Below are positions 54,980 through 64,000 of a stretch of DNA of 64,000 bases, one piece after another. The notes beneath the pieces are model-generated. The model searched no databases. It was not told the origin of the DNA and saw only the letters and a list, made by a program, of their open reading frames with translations. Where the stretch lies: positions 682,001 to 746,000 of the forward strand of contig CAVSFO010000005.1 in assembly GCA_963727245.1 (NCBI GenBank), given 5' to 3'. The translations under genes and the position numbers were made by a program. This DNA is from JBKQVT01 sp963727245 (GTDB lineage: Bacteria > Planctomycetota > Planctomycetia > Pirellulales > Thermoguttaceae). Within the stretch, counting starts at the first letter, position 1; every line of letters begins with the position of its first letter.

Positions 54980-55405
54980 TCAGCGGGCGTGGCCGCGGTC
55001 CTTTTCCAGGATGACGTGGTTGCCCTCGGCACTGTACTCGACCCGCGACATGAAGGCCTTCATGAGCATCACGCCGCGGCCGCAGTCCCAGTGCATCCGC
55101 TCCGCGCAGGTGGGATCGGGAACCGCCTGGGGATTGAAGCCGCTGCCTTCGTCGGTGATTTCTACCCGCACCCGGTCGCCGGACACCAGGCAAACCACCC
55201 GCACGTGCTTGCCCGAGTCCGAGCGGTTGCCGTGGCAGATGGCGTTGACGAGGGCCTCCTCGACGGCCAGGTGGACGCTGAAGACGTCGTGCTGTCGCCA
55301 GTGTTGGGCTTCGAGCTGGCGGAGCAACTCCTCCAGGATCTGCCGTCCGGCGACGGTGTCGCTGGGGATGACGTGATCGCATCGCCAGATCCATTGCTCG
55401 GACAT
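54980..55405 (-). CDS. Anti-sigma factor serine kinase (RsbW/SpoIIAB-like, HATPase_c)
   Basis: 141 residues. N box VHLAVEEALVNAICHGN, G1 box RVEITDEGSGFNPQAVPD, G2 CGRGVMLMKAFMSRVEY: the GHKL ATPase fold of anti-sigma kinases. The start codon is 35 bases after the STAS gene's stop, so the pair forms a partner-switch module. No sigma factor gene is adjacent. Confidence 0.88.
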   Translation of the reverse strand: MSEQWIWRCDHVIPSDTVAGRQILEELLRQLEAQHWRQHDVFSVHLAVEEALVNAICHGNRSDSGKHVRVVCLVSGDRVRVEITDEGSGFNPQAVPDPTCAERMHWDCGRGVMLMKAFMSRVEYSAEGNHVILEKDRGHAR

Positions 55406-55440
55406 GGGTCAAGCCGTCGCGTACTATTTCCGCGTGGCTG

Positions 55441-55794
55441 CTAAAAAGCGGCCAAAGCGTCCGCCTCGTCGTCTTTGATGTCGAAGAGCCGGTTCAATCG
55501 GGTGATCGTGAAGACCTCGTAGATCTCGGGGCGAATATTCGACAGTTTCAGCGTGCCGCCGTGGGCCTTCATCTTCTTGTCCAGCGTGATCAATTTCCCC
55601 AACGCGGCGCTGGAAAGAAAATCCACGGTGGAAAAGTTCAACAACAGCTTGTCGCGGTTTTCCACTTCGATCAGTTGGAACATCTCGCTTCCCAACTCCT
55701 GGATATTGATGTCCTCGACGATCTTATGGTCGCGAAAGCGGACCACCGTCACGTCGCCGACCTGCTTCACGTCCAGGCGCCGAAAATTGGCCAT
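55441..55794 (-). CDS. STAS-domain anti-anti-sigma factor
   Basis: 117 residues from ATG 55794 (AAAGGAG upstream). KQVGDVTVVRFRDHKIVEDI, LLLNFSTVDFLSSAALGKLI with the phosphorylatable Ser in FLSSAALG, and LKLSNIRPEIYEVFTITRLN followed by RLFDI are standard STAS features. It would bind the RsbW-like kinase encoded immediately downstream when unphosphorylated. Confidence 0.92.
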   Translation of the reverse strand: MANFRRLDVKQVGDVTVVRFRDHKIVEDINIQELGSEMFQLIEVENRDKLLLNFSTVDFLSSAALGKLITLDKKMKAHGGTLKLSNIRPEIYEVFTITRLNRLFDIKDDEADALAAF

Positions 55795-55898
55795 CGGCCG
55801 GGCTCCTTTGCCATGGGAAAATGCCCCCCCGCGAGGAAGCATGAATCTTGTCTACGCCCATCCTAGTTGCAGTTTCGGACGGGTGTCAAGGGGCAAGG

Positions 55899-55960
55899 GA
55901 GCTAAGGGCTGGGAACTTAGAGCTTAGAACTTGGGACTTGGGAGGCACTAAGCTCTTAGC
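55899..55960. repeat. GAGCTTAGAACTTGGGACTT repeat
   Basis: Three degenerate copies of a CTTAGAACTTGG-like motif and a CTAAGCTCTTAG palindrome. Related to 20098-20134. Confidence 0.5.
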
Positions 55961-56037
55961 ATCAAGAGGGGCACAATCGTGAGAACGGTGGCCGCGCAAG
56001 GGGCGGGCAGTCCACCCCCCGGTCACTTGTCCTGCCG

Positions 56038-56292
56038 CTAGCCGCCGGGCTTCTTCATCGCCAAACTGTGCAATATCAGCACCGAACCGACGCACAGGAA
56101 CAGCCCGCTAAGCCACTCCGGTGGGCGGAGGCTCGTCTTGACAAGCGCCGCCTCCGTCGGCTGGCCGGTCCGCTCGGCCAGAAACTGTGCGCATTGCGGC
56201 GTCAGTTTGATCGTGTCGACCATGTAGAACTGAATGCCCGCGAAGAGCACCAACAGTCCGATCAGGAAGTATTGATTCCGGCTGATTTCCAT
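56038..56292 (-). CDS. Small membrane protein, unknown
   Basis: 84 residues from ATG 56292 preceded by AAGGGG. Two TM helices (QYFLIGLLVLFAGIQFYMVD and PPEWLSGLFLCVGSVLILHS) with a polar loop (TPQCAQFLAERTGQPTEA), ending KKPGG. Monocistronic; divergent from the CheY-like gene. No family known to me. Confidence 0.65.
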   Translation of the reverse strand: MEISRNQYFLIGLLVLFAGIQFYMVDTIKLTPQCAQFLAERTGQPTEAALVKTSLRPPEWLSGLFLCVGSVLILHSLAMKKPGG

Positions 56293-56576
56293 GGCTTCAC
56301 CCCTTCTATCGCTTCGGCGCCAGGGCCGGGTGGCGATGAAGTTTCCCTCGCTGAGTTGCAAGGCAGCGCCTACGCCGCTTTTCCCGGTTGTCGGGCTTGC
56401 AGCGATTCGATCGGTTTCAACCGGCGTCGGGAACGCTTGCCGGCCGATGTCCGCAGGAAGCCATCCTCGCCGCGCCGAACCTCCCCCCGCGTCCTATACC
56501 CGGATGACCTATGGTTCTGTAGGCTTACCGCCGGGAACCCCGGCGGCCAGACCCCCCGGCGCGGAGAACGAAGGCC

Positions 56577-56957
56577 ATGGCGAAGCGAGTGCTCATCGTC
56601 GATGATTCCATGCTTATGCGAAAAATGCTCGGCGACATCCTCAAAGTCGATGGCTGGCAGGTTGTGGGCGAGGCGTCCAGCGGCCAGGAGGCGGTGGCCA
56701 AGTACGCCGAATTCCGGCCCGACCTCGTCACCCTCGACATCGTCATGCCGGACACCGATGGCATCTACGCACTGCAAAACATCTTGCGACTGGACTCCCA
56801 GGCCAAGGTCGTTGTGATCAGCGCCCTGAACCAGACCAAGCTCGTCTCCGAGGCTATCCGCAAGGGCGCCCTGGATTTCATCGTCAAGCCGTTCCTGCCC
56901 GAGCAACTGCAAGCGGCCATGCGGCTCTACGTGGACGAGCCGGTCGAGGTCGGCTGA
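56577..56957 (+). CDS. CheY-like single-domain response regulator
   Basis: 126 residues, pure receiver domain. RVLIVDDSMLMRKMLGDILK (acidic pair DD), PDLVTLDIVMPDTDGIYALQ with the phospho-Asp, KVVVISALNQTKLVSEAIRK (Ser switch residue) and GALDFIVKPFLPEQL (Lys). The SMLMRKML segment is typical of CheY. It may be the substrate of CheX at 43.8 kb. Intact. Confidence 0.9.
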   Translation: MAKRVLIVDDSMLMRKMLGDILKVDGWQVVGEASSGQEAVAKYAEFRPDLVTLDIVMPDTDGIYALQNILRLDSQAKVVVISALNQTKLVSEAIRKGALDFIVKPFLPEQLQAAMRLYVDEPVEVG

Positions 56958-56984
56958 GACGCGGCAGGCAATGGGCTGCCGCGG

Positions 56985-57120
56985 GCTTGCCCCCTCTCCC
57001 TCCGGGAGCGATCACTGACGTGGTGCCCGGGGTGAGGCGATTAGGCCAACTGTCGGGCACCTGAATCACGCGTCTCGTTCACTCCCCCTCACCCCGACCC
57101 TCTCCCGGGGGAGAGGGGGA
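56985..57120. repeat. CCCTCTCCCTCCGGGAG repeats
   Basis: GCCCCCTCTCCCTCCGGGAG and, inverted, CTCACCCCGACCCTCTCCCG with GGGGGAGAGGGGG. Another copy is at 60770-60800. A repeat motif of this kind is seen between genes of many GC-rich bacteria. Confidence 0.65.
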
Positions 57121-57225
57121 CCATGGTTGCTCCCGCGGCGCGGACCGGATAGGGTTATATCTTCCGCCATCGTCCGCCTTGATTCTGGGAAGGAAAAACA
57201 AACGAAAGACGGAGTTTTGCCGGAA

Positions 57226-60200
57226 ATGACCAGTTCTATCGCCATGGCGAAATTCGCTGCCGCCGGCCCATCGCAGGCCACCGCCGTGCCGCCGCGGGCC
57301 GCCGCTGCGGCGCCCGTGGCCGACACCCGCGGCGGACTGTGGACCCGGAGCTTCCTCGGCCTGCTGGTCACGCAGTTCCTCGTCTCCCTGAACGACAACA
57401 TGTTCCGCTGGTTGATCGTGCCCATCGGCATGGACCTGTTGGGGGCCGAGCACGCCAATCGGGCCTTGTCGCTGGGGCTGGCCTGCTTGGTGCTGCCCTA
57501 TATCTTTCTGGCCGCCCCGGCCGGTTATCTGGCCGACCGCTTCAGCAAACGCACGGTGATCATCGGTTGCAAAGTGGCCGAAGTGGTGCTGATGATCCTG
57601 GGCGTCGCCTCGATCTTGCAGGGGAACATCTACCTGATGTTCGGCGTGCTCACGCTCATGGGCGCGCAGGCCGCCTTGTTCAGCCCGGCCAAGATGAGCA
57701 GCGTTCCGGAAATCGTCCGCGCCGATCGGCTCTCGGCGGCCAACGGGCTAATCGGGCTGACGACCATCCTGGCCGTCATCGGCGGCACGGTGGCGGGCGG
57801 AGTGCTGTACGCCCTGACTGGAACGCGCGGCGTGGAGCACTGGTGGATTTCGGCCGCCGCGCTGATCAGCGTGGCCTTGCTGGGCCTGGCGGCCAGCCTG
57901 TGTATCGCCCCGCTGCAACCGGCCAATCCCAGCCGGCGTTTCCCCTTTCATGCCGCCCGGCAAACGGTCCGCGACTTGGCCGCGCTGGCGGCCCATCGCC
58001 CCCTCCTGCTGGCCGCTTCGGCCAGCGCCTTCTATTGGTTCCTGGCCGCCGTCTCCCAGGTCAACGTCGAGCGTCTGGCCACCGTCACCCTGGGCATGAA
58101 ACAGGAATACGTCGGCCCCTTGCTGGCCGCCCTGGCCGTGGGCGTGGGCCTGGGCAGCGTGCTGGCCGGCATCTGGTCGGCCGGCAAGATCGAGTTGGGC
58201 ATGGTCCCCTGGGCCGCCGCCGGCATGGCCGTCAGTTGCACGCTGCTCTATTTCGTGCCGGCGGCAGCGGGAAACCCCCGCTCGGCCGGATTCATCTGGA
58301 GCTGCCTGGGGCTGCTGGCCCTGGGCTTCAGCGCCGGCTTCTTCGATGTCCCCTTGCAAGCGTTCTTGCAGCACCGTTCGCCGCCGCAGTCCCGCGGGGC
58401 CATCCTGGCCGCCTACAATTTCATCACCTTCTCCGGCATGTTGCTGGCCGCGGCCCTCTTCTGGTTCCTCAGCGAGCACCTGCGGCTCTCCGCCCGGCAA
58501 ATCTTCCTCCTGGGCGGCCTGGCCACGCTGCCGGTGTTCCTCCTCAGCGCCCGCTTGCTGGCCCTGGAGGCCCTCCGCTTCGCCGTCTGGCTGCTGACGC
58601 GGCTGGTCTATCGCGTCCGCGTCGAAGGGCTGGAGAACGTCCCGGAAAGCGGCGGCGCCATGCTCGTCTCCAACCACGTCAGTTGGGCCGACGGCATCCT
58701 CCTCGGCTTGGCCTGCCCGCGGCGCGTCCGCATGATCGCCTACGGGCCGTACTTCCAGGGCTGGTGGATCCGTTGGTTCGCCCGAGCGGCGGGCATCATC
58801 CCCATCCAACCTGGGGCGAGTTCCGTGCTGCACTCGGTTCGGACCACGAAGGAGGCTTTACTTCGGGGGGACTTGGTGTGTATCTTTCCTGAAGGAGGGC
58901 TCACGCGGACCGGCCAGATGCAGGAGTTTCGCCCCGGGTTCCTGTCGATGATGAAAGGGACGGACGCGCCGGTGGTGCCGGTCTATCTGGGCGGCCTGTG
59001 GGGAAGTATCTTCAGTTTTGAGGGGGGGCGATTTTTCTGGAAGTGGCCGCGGCGGCTGCCCTATCCGGTGACGATCCTTTTCGGCCGGCCGCTGCCCCGG
59101 CCCGCCGACGTGGCCCCGGTCCGCCAGGCCGTCGGGCAGTTGGGAACCCAAGCCATGCAGCAGCGACCGAGCTACGAGATGAACCTGCCGCGAAAGTTCC
59201 TCCGCACCTGCCGCGGCGCCATGCTCCGTTCCAAAGTGGCCGATTCGTCGGGCGCGGACCTGACGGGCGCCAAGCTGCTCATCGGCACCCTGGTGCTCCG
59301 CCGCGTGCTCCGCCGCGAAGTCCTGGACCGCCGGGAAGAACAGGTCGGCCTCCTCCTGCCCCCTTCGGTCGGCTCCGTGCTGGCCAACACCGCGCTGGGC
59401 ATCGACCGCCGCATCGCCGTCAATCTGAATTACACCGTCTCCGCCGACGTGATGAACCAGTGCATCGCCCAGTGCGGCATTCGTCACGTGCTCACCAGCC
59501 CGCGGCTGCTGGAGCGATTTCCCCTGAAGATCGACGCCGAGGTGGTCTTCCTCGAGGACCTCCGGAAGAAGATCACCCGGGCCGACAAGTTGATCGCCGC
59601 CGCCCAGGCCTGGCTGCTGCCGGCGGCCGTGCTGGAGCGCTGGCTAGGCCTGACGCGGATCAAAATGGACGACCTGCTCACGGTAATGTTCACCTCCGGC
59701 TCCACCGGCCAGCCCAAGGGCGTCATGCTTACCCATCGCAACGTCGGCTCCAACGTCGAGGCGGTCGACGAAATCGTCCACCTCGTCCCCCAAGACGTGC
59801 TCGTCGGCGTGCTGCCGATGTTTCATTCCTTCGGCTATACCACCACTCTCTGGACGGCGTTGACGCTGGCGCCGAAGGCGGTCTATCACTACACGCCGCT
59901 GGAACCGCGGCAGATCGGCAAGCTCTGCCGGCAGCATCGGCGCGACCATCCTGGTCACCACGCCCACGTTCTTGCGGTCGTACCTGCGGCGTTGCGAGCC
60001 GGAGGATTTCGCCACGCTGGACGTGGTCTTCACCGGGGCGGAAAAGCTGTCGCCGGAGCTGGCCGAGGCATTCGAGAAACGCTTCGGCGTCCGGCCCGTC
60101 GAGGGCTACGGCGCCACCGAGCTGTCGCCGGTGGTTTCGGGCAATATCCCCCCCAGCCGCGATCTGACCGGCCAGCAGGGCATCCGCGAAGGGACGGTGG

Positions 60201-60766
60201 GCCGGCCGCTGCCCGGCATCGCCGCCAAAGTCGTCGATCCGGACTCGGGCGCCGACCTGGGCGCCGACCAGCCGGGGCTGTTGCTGGTGACCGGTCCGAA
60301 CGTCATGAAGGGCTACCTTGGCCGCCCCGACCTGACCGCTCAAGCCATCCGCGAGGGCTGGTATCTGACCGGCGACGTGGCCCGCATCGACGCCGACGGC
60401 TTTATCCACATCACCGATCGCCTGAGCCGCTTTTCCAAGATCGGCGGCGAGATGGTCCCGCACATCCGCATCGAAGAGGCCATCCGCGACCTGCTGCAAC
60501 TCGACGAGGACGAGCTGCGGCTGGCGGTCGCCGCCGTGCCCGACGTGAAAAAAGGCGAACGGCTGGTGGTCTTGCACACCGCCTTGCCGCTGAGCGGCGA
60601 GGAACTCTGTCGCCGTCTGGCGCAGAGCGGGCTGCCGCCCATCTGGATCCCCTCGCCCGACAGTTTCCGCCAGGTCGAAGCCATTCCCCTGCTGGGGACC
60701 GGCAAGCTCGATCTGAAGCGGCTGAAGGACTTGGCGCTTGAGGAGTTCAGCGTCCCGCACGCCTAG
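57226..60766 (+). CDS. MFS transporter - acyltransferase - AMP ligase fusion (LplT-Aas-like; one frameshift)
   Basis: About 1180 residues. 1-440: MFS transporter of LplT type (RSFLGLLVTQFLVSLNDNMF, AAPAGYLADRFSKRTVIIGC). 460-680: PlsC-like acyltransferase with HX4D in VSNHVSWADGILLGL and FPEGGLTRTGQMQEFRPG. 690-1180: acyl-AMP/ACP synthetase (LLTVMFTSGSTGQPKGVMLT, VEGYGATELSPVVSG, GWYLTGDVARIDADGFI, GTGKLDLKRLKDLAL). An extra C near 59938 shifts the frame inside the ligase just before ATILVTTPTFLRSYL. It fits lysophospholipid import, flipping and reacylation. GGAG lies upstream of ATG 57226. Confidence 0.9.
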
Positions 60767-60769
60767 TCT

Positions 60770-60943
60770 CCCTCTCCCTCCGGGAGAGGGTCGGGGTGAG
60801 GGCAATCGACGCAGGCTGCCTTCGGTATCCGTCACACGCCGTGTGACGCCCTCGGTATCCGTCACACGCCGTGTGACGCCCTCGGTATCCGCCACACGCC
60901 ATGTGCCGATCCCACCGCACAACGGCGTGTGCGGCGTACTGCC
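60770..60943. repeat. Repeat block: CTCTCCCTCC element and three CACACGCCGTGTG units
   Basis: 60770-60800 is the CTCCCTCCGGGAGAGGGTCG element. Then GTATCCGTCACACGCCGTGT... occurs three times with a period of 30 (last copy mutated), followed by GCGTGTGCGGCGTACTGCC. This is the same unit as the 29-bp array at 33274 in the opposite orientation. Confidence 0.85.
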
Positions 60944-60948
60944 GGCGC

Positions 60949-61859
60949 TCAGCGGCTCTCCCGCTCCCTCGGGGCCGAGGCGGTAAGCACGGCCGCCGTG
61001 GTCTCCTCCTGGGCAGCTTTCCGCGCCACGGCCGCGGCGACCTGGGCAAATTGCCGCCGCACCTCGGGCTGGACGTGCGTGAGCTTGCCGGCCAGCCGCT
61101 GCACGCCGCGGTTATTCACCTCGGCCGTCCGCGACAGGCTGCCGACAAACAACACCGTCTGGAGGAAATTGCCGTCGGCCGTCTTGGCGATCAAGGGGTA
61201 GAAAATCTTCGAGAGCAACTCCACCCCGCCCGGCTCCACGCTCACAAACGCGTCCAGGCGATTGGAGATGTAGTAATTGCCCTCGCCCTCGCGGGCGCAA
61301 CTGCTGCTGAGGATCGCCAGGCAGCGCCCCGAGACCGTCCGAGGCAGCACCTTGCCCGTGTATCTCCACTCGCCATAGACCAGGTGCGTGTCGCGCGAGT
61401 GGTAAAGGAATTGCATCGTCGCCGAGGTGCCTTCCTTCTCGTCCACTCGAAACTCCTCCGCAGCCGTTTGCCGAAGCTGCAACTGGGCCACACCCAGCAC
61501 TTCCCAAATGTTGACGATCACGTCCGGGTGGCGAACGAGGAACAAATGCAGGTCCGGGTCGCAAGGCACGACGCGGATGGGCATGCGGCGATACAGCGTG
61601 ACGTTGTCCAGGACCGCGGCCACTTTGGCCCGGTCCGCCGCGTCCAGCTTGCCGATCGGGATCGACCGGATGGCCTCCCGCTGTGCCGTGCCGCTGCTGG
61701 TGCCCTGTGCGGAATCCACCCACCAAGCGCCTGGCAGCGCCGGCCGGTCAGCAATCCGAAGCCCAGGACCAGGCAGACCGCCGCCAAGGGAGTGAATGCC
61801 CGCTTTCGATGGGCAGCCGTGCCCCCTTGCGCCGTTGGACGAAGTTGCAGTGATGCCAT
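60949..61859 (-). CDS. Exported protein of unknown function (one frameshift)
   Basis: ATG 61859 preceded by an AAAGGGGGGGG purine run. N-terminal TM/signal (FTPLAAVCLVLGFGLLTG), frame shift near 61725, then WWVDSAQGTSSGTAQREAIR, SIPIGKLDAADRAKVAAVLD, TLYRRMPIRVVPCDPDLHLF, LVRHPDVIVNIWEVLGVAQL, YHSRDTHLVYGEWRYTGKVL, RLDAFVSVEPGGVELLSKIF and a C-terminal helix. About 303 residues. No enzyme motif; conserved-looking text argues for a real gene. Convergent with the MFS fusion. Confidence 0.65.
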
Positions 61860-62100
61860 TCCCCCCCCCTTTGGAAAAGCGGCGTCCCTCATTGCGCGGG
61901 ACGCCCGATCCTGTTGCACTCCCGATTATTCGGCTTGCGCAGGTGGTAACGCTCAGCCAAACTTTTCCCGACGCTACGGATATTGATTGTGAGGAGATTG
62001 CGCAAGCTGGGAAAACCCTGTCGGTTACGCCACTGCCACAATGATCTTGTGAGACTTCGCCCAAATGCCGACAATGCCGCACCCTTGTTAAGCATTCACA

Positions 62101-62180
62101 GGGGACTGTCCCGATTTTTGCGGCGCGGAAAGCGTCGCCTCAAAAACAGGCGTCTTCGCCGCGAAAATGGGACTGTCCCC
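62101..62180. repeat. GGGACTGTCCC repeat, fourth copy
   Basis: GGGGACTGTCCCGATTTTTG, a central palindrome GGCGTCTTCGCC with CGTCGCCTCAAAAACAGGCG, and AAAATGGGACTGTCCCC. It lies in the 346-base gap 61860-62205, whose other content is a 9-base inverted repeat (GCTTGCGCA at 61933 and TGCGCAAGC at 61999). Confidence 0.75.
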
Positions 62181-62205
62181 CTTGCACCGCCCGGAGACGG
62201 CTGCC

Positions 62206-63445
62206 ATGAAGGCATTGCTGCGGTTGCTCATCCTGGCGATCCTCGTGGCCGGAGTGATGGCCTTGATGCTCGGGCTCGGCCGTTACTGGTCGCCGCTTAC
62301 GGTTGCCCACTGGAAAGGCCAGTTGGAGGCCGTGCCGGACCAGAGTGCCGGCTCCCTGCTGGGACGCGTCGGCAGCAGCGGCGACATGGGCATCGCCATC
62401 CTCGTCGAGGCGTTGGCCTCGCCGCGCGAGCGGATCGCGCGGGCCGCCCGGCAATCGCTGCTCCAGCAGATCGACCAGTGGAAGACGCTGTCGGCGGCGG
62501 GCAGTTCGCCGAAATTCGCCCTCCTGGCCCACGAATTGGCCGATCGCCAGGCCGAGCTGGGACCGGCCGGCCGGCACAACGCGGCCGAGCTGGCCATCCC
62601 GATCCTCCAGGGTCCGCTCGATCCCGGCACGGAAGAGGCCGTGGAGGTGATCGCCTGCTGCGAGAAGGTGTTGCAGGCGGCCCAGGCCGACCCCCCTTCT
62701 GCGGTGGCCGACGCCTTGGCTCGGCGTGCCGAGCGGGACGTGGCCTCGGCGGCCGCTGCCGCCCTGCCGGACGCCGGCCGCTGGCCGGCTGCGGCCGTCC
62801 AGGAGCCGTCGCTCATTCCCGGCCTGCTGCCGGGGGTCGATTCACCCAAGCCGCCCTCGGCCGACGATCGCCGCCCTGCCGAAAAAGACAGACCTTTCGG
62901 CTGCGGATCCGGCGATCAAGCGCATCCCGTTCCCGGACTCCGGAAAGCACGCGGCCGACGCGGCGGTCCACCAGGCGTCGGCCGTCGAGAAGCCGCCCGG
63001 CGAGCCGGCCGACGAACTGAAGGGCGTCGAGTCGCTGGAGCTGTTACAGCGCGTGTGTTCGCCGGTCGAGGAGACGGCCGCGGCGGCGCGGACGGAGCTT
63101 TCGCGGCGCGGATTCACCGAGGTCCACTTTGATTTGGCGCGGCGGATGTTCAATGCCGATCCCGCGGTCCGCAAGGAGTTGGCCCGCCAGTTGCCCGAGC
63201 TGCGCAGCATCGACGCGGCGCCTTGGCTGATCCAGCTTAGCCGCGACAGCGACCCCGGGGTGCGTCTGACGGCGATCACGCTCATGGCCACCAGCGGCGA
63301 TCCGTTGCTGTTGGAGCAGGTGGCGCGGATTGCCGGCGAGGACCCCGACCAGCGCATTCGCGATCAGGTCACGCGCATCGAGCAGCAGCGCAACGACGCC
63401 GGCCAGCGCGGCATGGCCGCTCCCGCGCGCCCGGCGTCTCCGTAG
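62206..63445 (+). CDS. Membrane-anchored HEAT-repeat-like protein (one frameshift)
   Basis: MKALLRLLILAILVAGVMAL is an N-terminal TM anchor. Helical repeats follow: MGIAILVEALASPRERIARA, LAIPILQGPLDPGTEEAVEV and, after a shift near 62870, ELLQRVCSPVEETAAAARTE, VRKELARQLPELRSIDAAPW, SDPGVRLTAITLMATSGDPL. The pattern of paired helices with DPxVR is HEAT-like, so a protein-binding scaffold is likely. About 413 residues. Confidence 0.7.
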
Positions 63446-63446
63446 C

Positions 63447-63624
63447 ATGTATCCCGCACACGCCGTGTGCGGTGGGACAATGTACGCCGCACACGCCGTG
63501 TGCAGTGAGGGGTGGCCCGATGGCTTTGCTATCACACACGGCGGAGCCGCAGAAGGCGCACCAAAACGCCACGAAAACCTCTTGTGCCTTCGGCACCCGG
63601 ATAGCAAAGCTATCCGGGCCACCC
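63447..63624. repeat. CACACGCCGTGTG pair and CCCGGATAGC cruciform
   Basis: Two palindromes (CGCACACGCCGTGTGCGG at 63458-63475 and CCGCACACGCCGTGTGC at 63488-63504) followed at 63510-63624 by a copy of the 24598 cruciform: GGGTGGCCCGATGGCTTTGC, then CCTCTTGTGCCTTCGGCACC and GATAGCAAAGCTATCCGGGC. Confidence 0.8.
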
Positions 63625-63654
63625 GCGCCAGAGAATAACCCAAGGAGCCCTCGC

Positions 63655-64000
63655 ATGGTGGACATCCCGTCGGTTTGGCACGTCGTCGTCAGCGCCTTCA
63701 TATTGTACCTGCCGCGGCTGATCGTCACGGCGATTGTCGTGGCTGTCGCTTGGCTGGCTGGCGATGCGGCCCGCCGGGTCATCGCGCGGCTGGGAAAACT
63801 GCGGAAGATCGAGCCCAGCTTGTTGCACCTCTTCGGCGAGGTCGCCCGCGGCGCCATCCTCACGATTGGAGGCATCGTCGCCCTGGGCACGCTAGGCGTC
63901 AACGTCAGCGCCCTGGTGGCCGGCCTGGGCCTGACCGGTCTGGCCGTCGGCCTGGCGCTGAAGGAGATCATCTCCAACATGCTGGCCGGCATCATGGTCA
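63655..64000 (+). CDS. MscS-family mechanosensitive channel, 3' end cut by window edge
   Basis: 115 residues seen, CAAGGAG before ATG. Two TM helices (FILYLPRLIVTAIVVAVAWL and GAILTIGGIVALGTLGVNVS) then the pore-lining TM3 pattern VAGLGLTGLAVGLALKEIIS with NMLAGIM, the Gly/Ala-rich signature of MscS. It opens on membrane tension. Confidence 0.88.
   Translation, partial: MVDIPSVWHVVVSAFILYLPRLIVTAIVVAVAWLAGDAARRVIARLGKLRKIEPSLLHLFGEVARGAILTIGGIVALGTLGVNVSALVAGLGLTGLAVGLALKEIISNMLAGIMV

Noticed and set aside
2564..62900. Calling the frame-broken conserved genes pseudogenes
   Set aside because: Breaks hit essential single-copy genes (murE, murF, murG) with no other decay such as stop clusters or truncation; indel errors explain all of them.

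Overview
The window looks like a chromosomal contig from a Planctomycetota bacterium, most likely a Pirellulales-type lineage. The reasons are high G+C, type IV pilus/type II secretion ATPases next to pseudopilin-like proteins with an N-terminal cleavage motif, MJ0042-type zinc-ribbon proteins, a protein kinase with an altered HRD motif, an extremely cysteine-rich secreted protein, DUF1570-like and CehA/McbA-like secreted proteins, and a peptidoglycan synthesis cluster with no division genes. Assignment rests on gene content only; no search was run.

Layout. 0-8.8 kb (minus strand) is a pilus/secretion operon: MshEN-type GspE/PilB ATPase, PilT retraction ATPase, a second GspE/PilB ATPase, inner-membrane platform protein GspF/PilC and three prepilin-like proteins. 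9-19 kb holds a large secreted protein, YjbQ, a Cys/Met-metabolism PLP enzyme, a zinc-ribbon/thioredoxin-like membrane protein, a Lys/Pro/Glu-rich protein and a compact UvrC. 19.3-26.3 kb holds an MraZ-like regulator with a palindromic candidate operator, a type II restriction-modification pair translationally coupled to a ClpP-like protein and ApbE, and an HTH-PtsN fusion. 26.4-31.9 kb is murE-murF-mraY-murG. 32.3-36.6 kb holds the Cys-rich protein, a kinase and a double-parvulin PPIase. 36.7-38.5 kb is a cobalamin riboswitch with an intrinsic terminator, controlling a 38-residue peptide (CbpA-like) and its radical SAM/SPASM maturase (CbpB-like). 38.8-49.5 kb holds CtpA, TsaD, FliG, CheX, QueD, an alpha/beta hydrolase, a DnaJ-family protein, RnpA and YidD. 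49.6-64 kb holds a lauroyl-type acyltransferase, envelope and sugar enzymes, an anti-sigma/STAS pair, a CheY-like regulator, an MFS-acyltransferase-AMP ligase fusion, a HEAT-like protein and the start of an MscS channel.

Two features cut across the window. First, many conserved genes (gspE, pilT, gspF, uvrC, murE, murF, murG, ctpA, cbpB and others) are broken by single-base indels although the protein continues perfectly in another frame. This is best read as sequence/assembly error, so spans are given across the breaks. Second, nearly every longer intergenic gap carries members of several families of interspersed palindromic or purine-rich repeats, which do not appear inside well-conserved coding regions. 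No tRNA, rRNA, IS element, prophage or true CRISPR array was seen.
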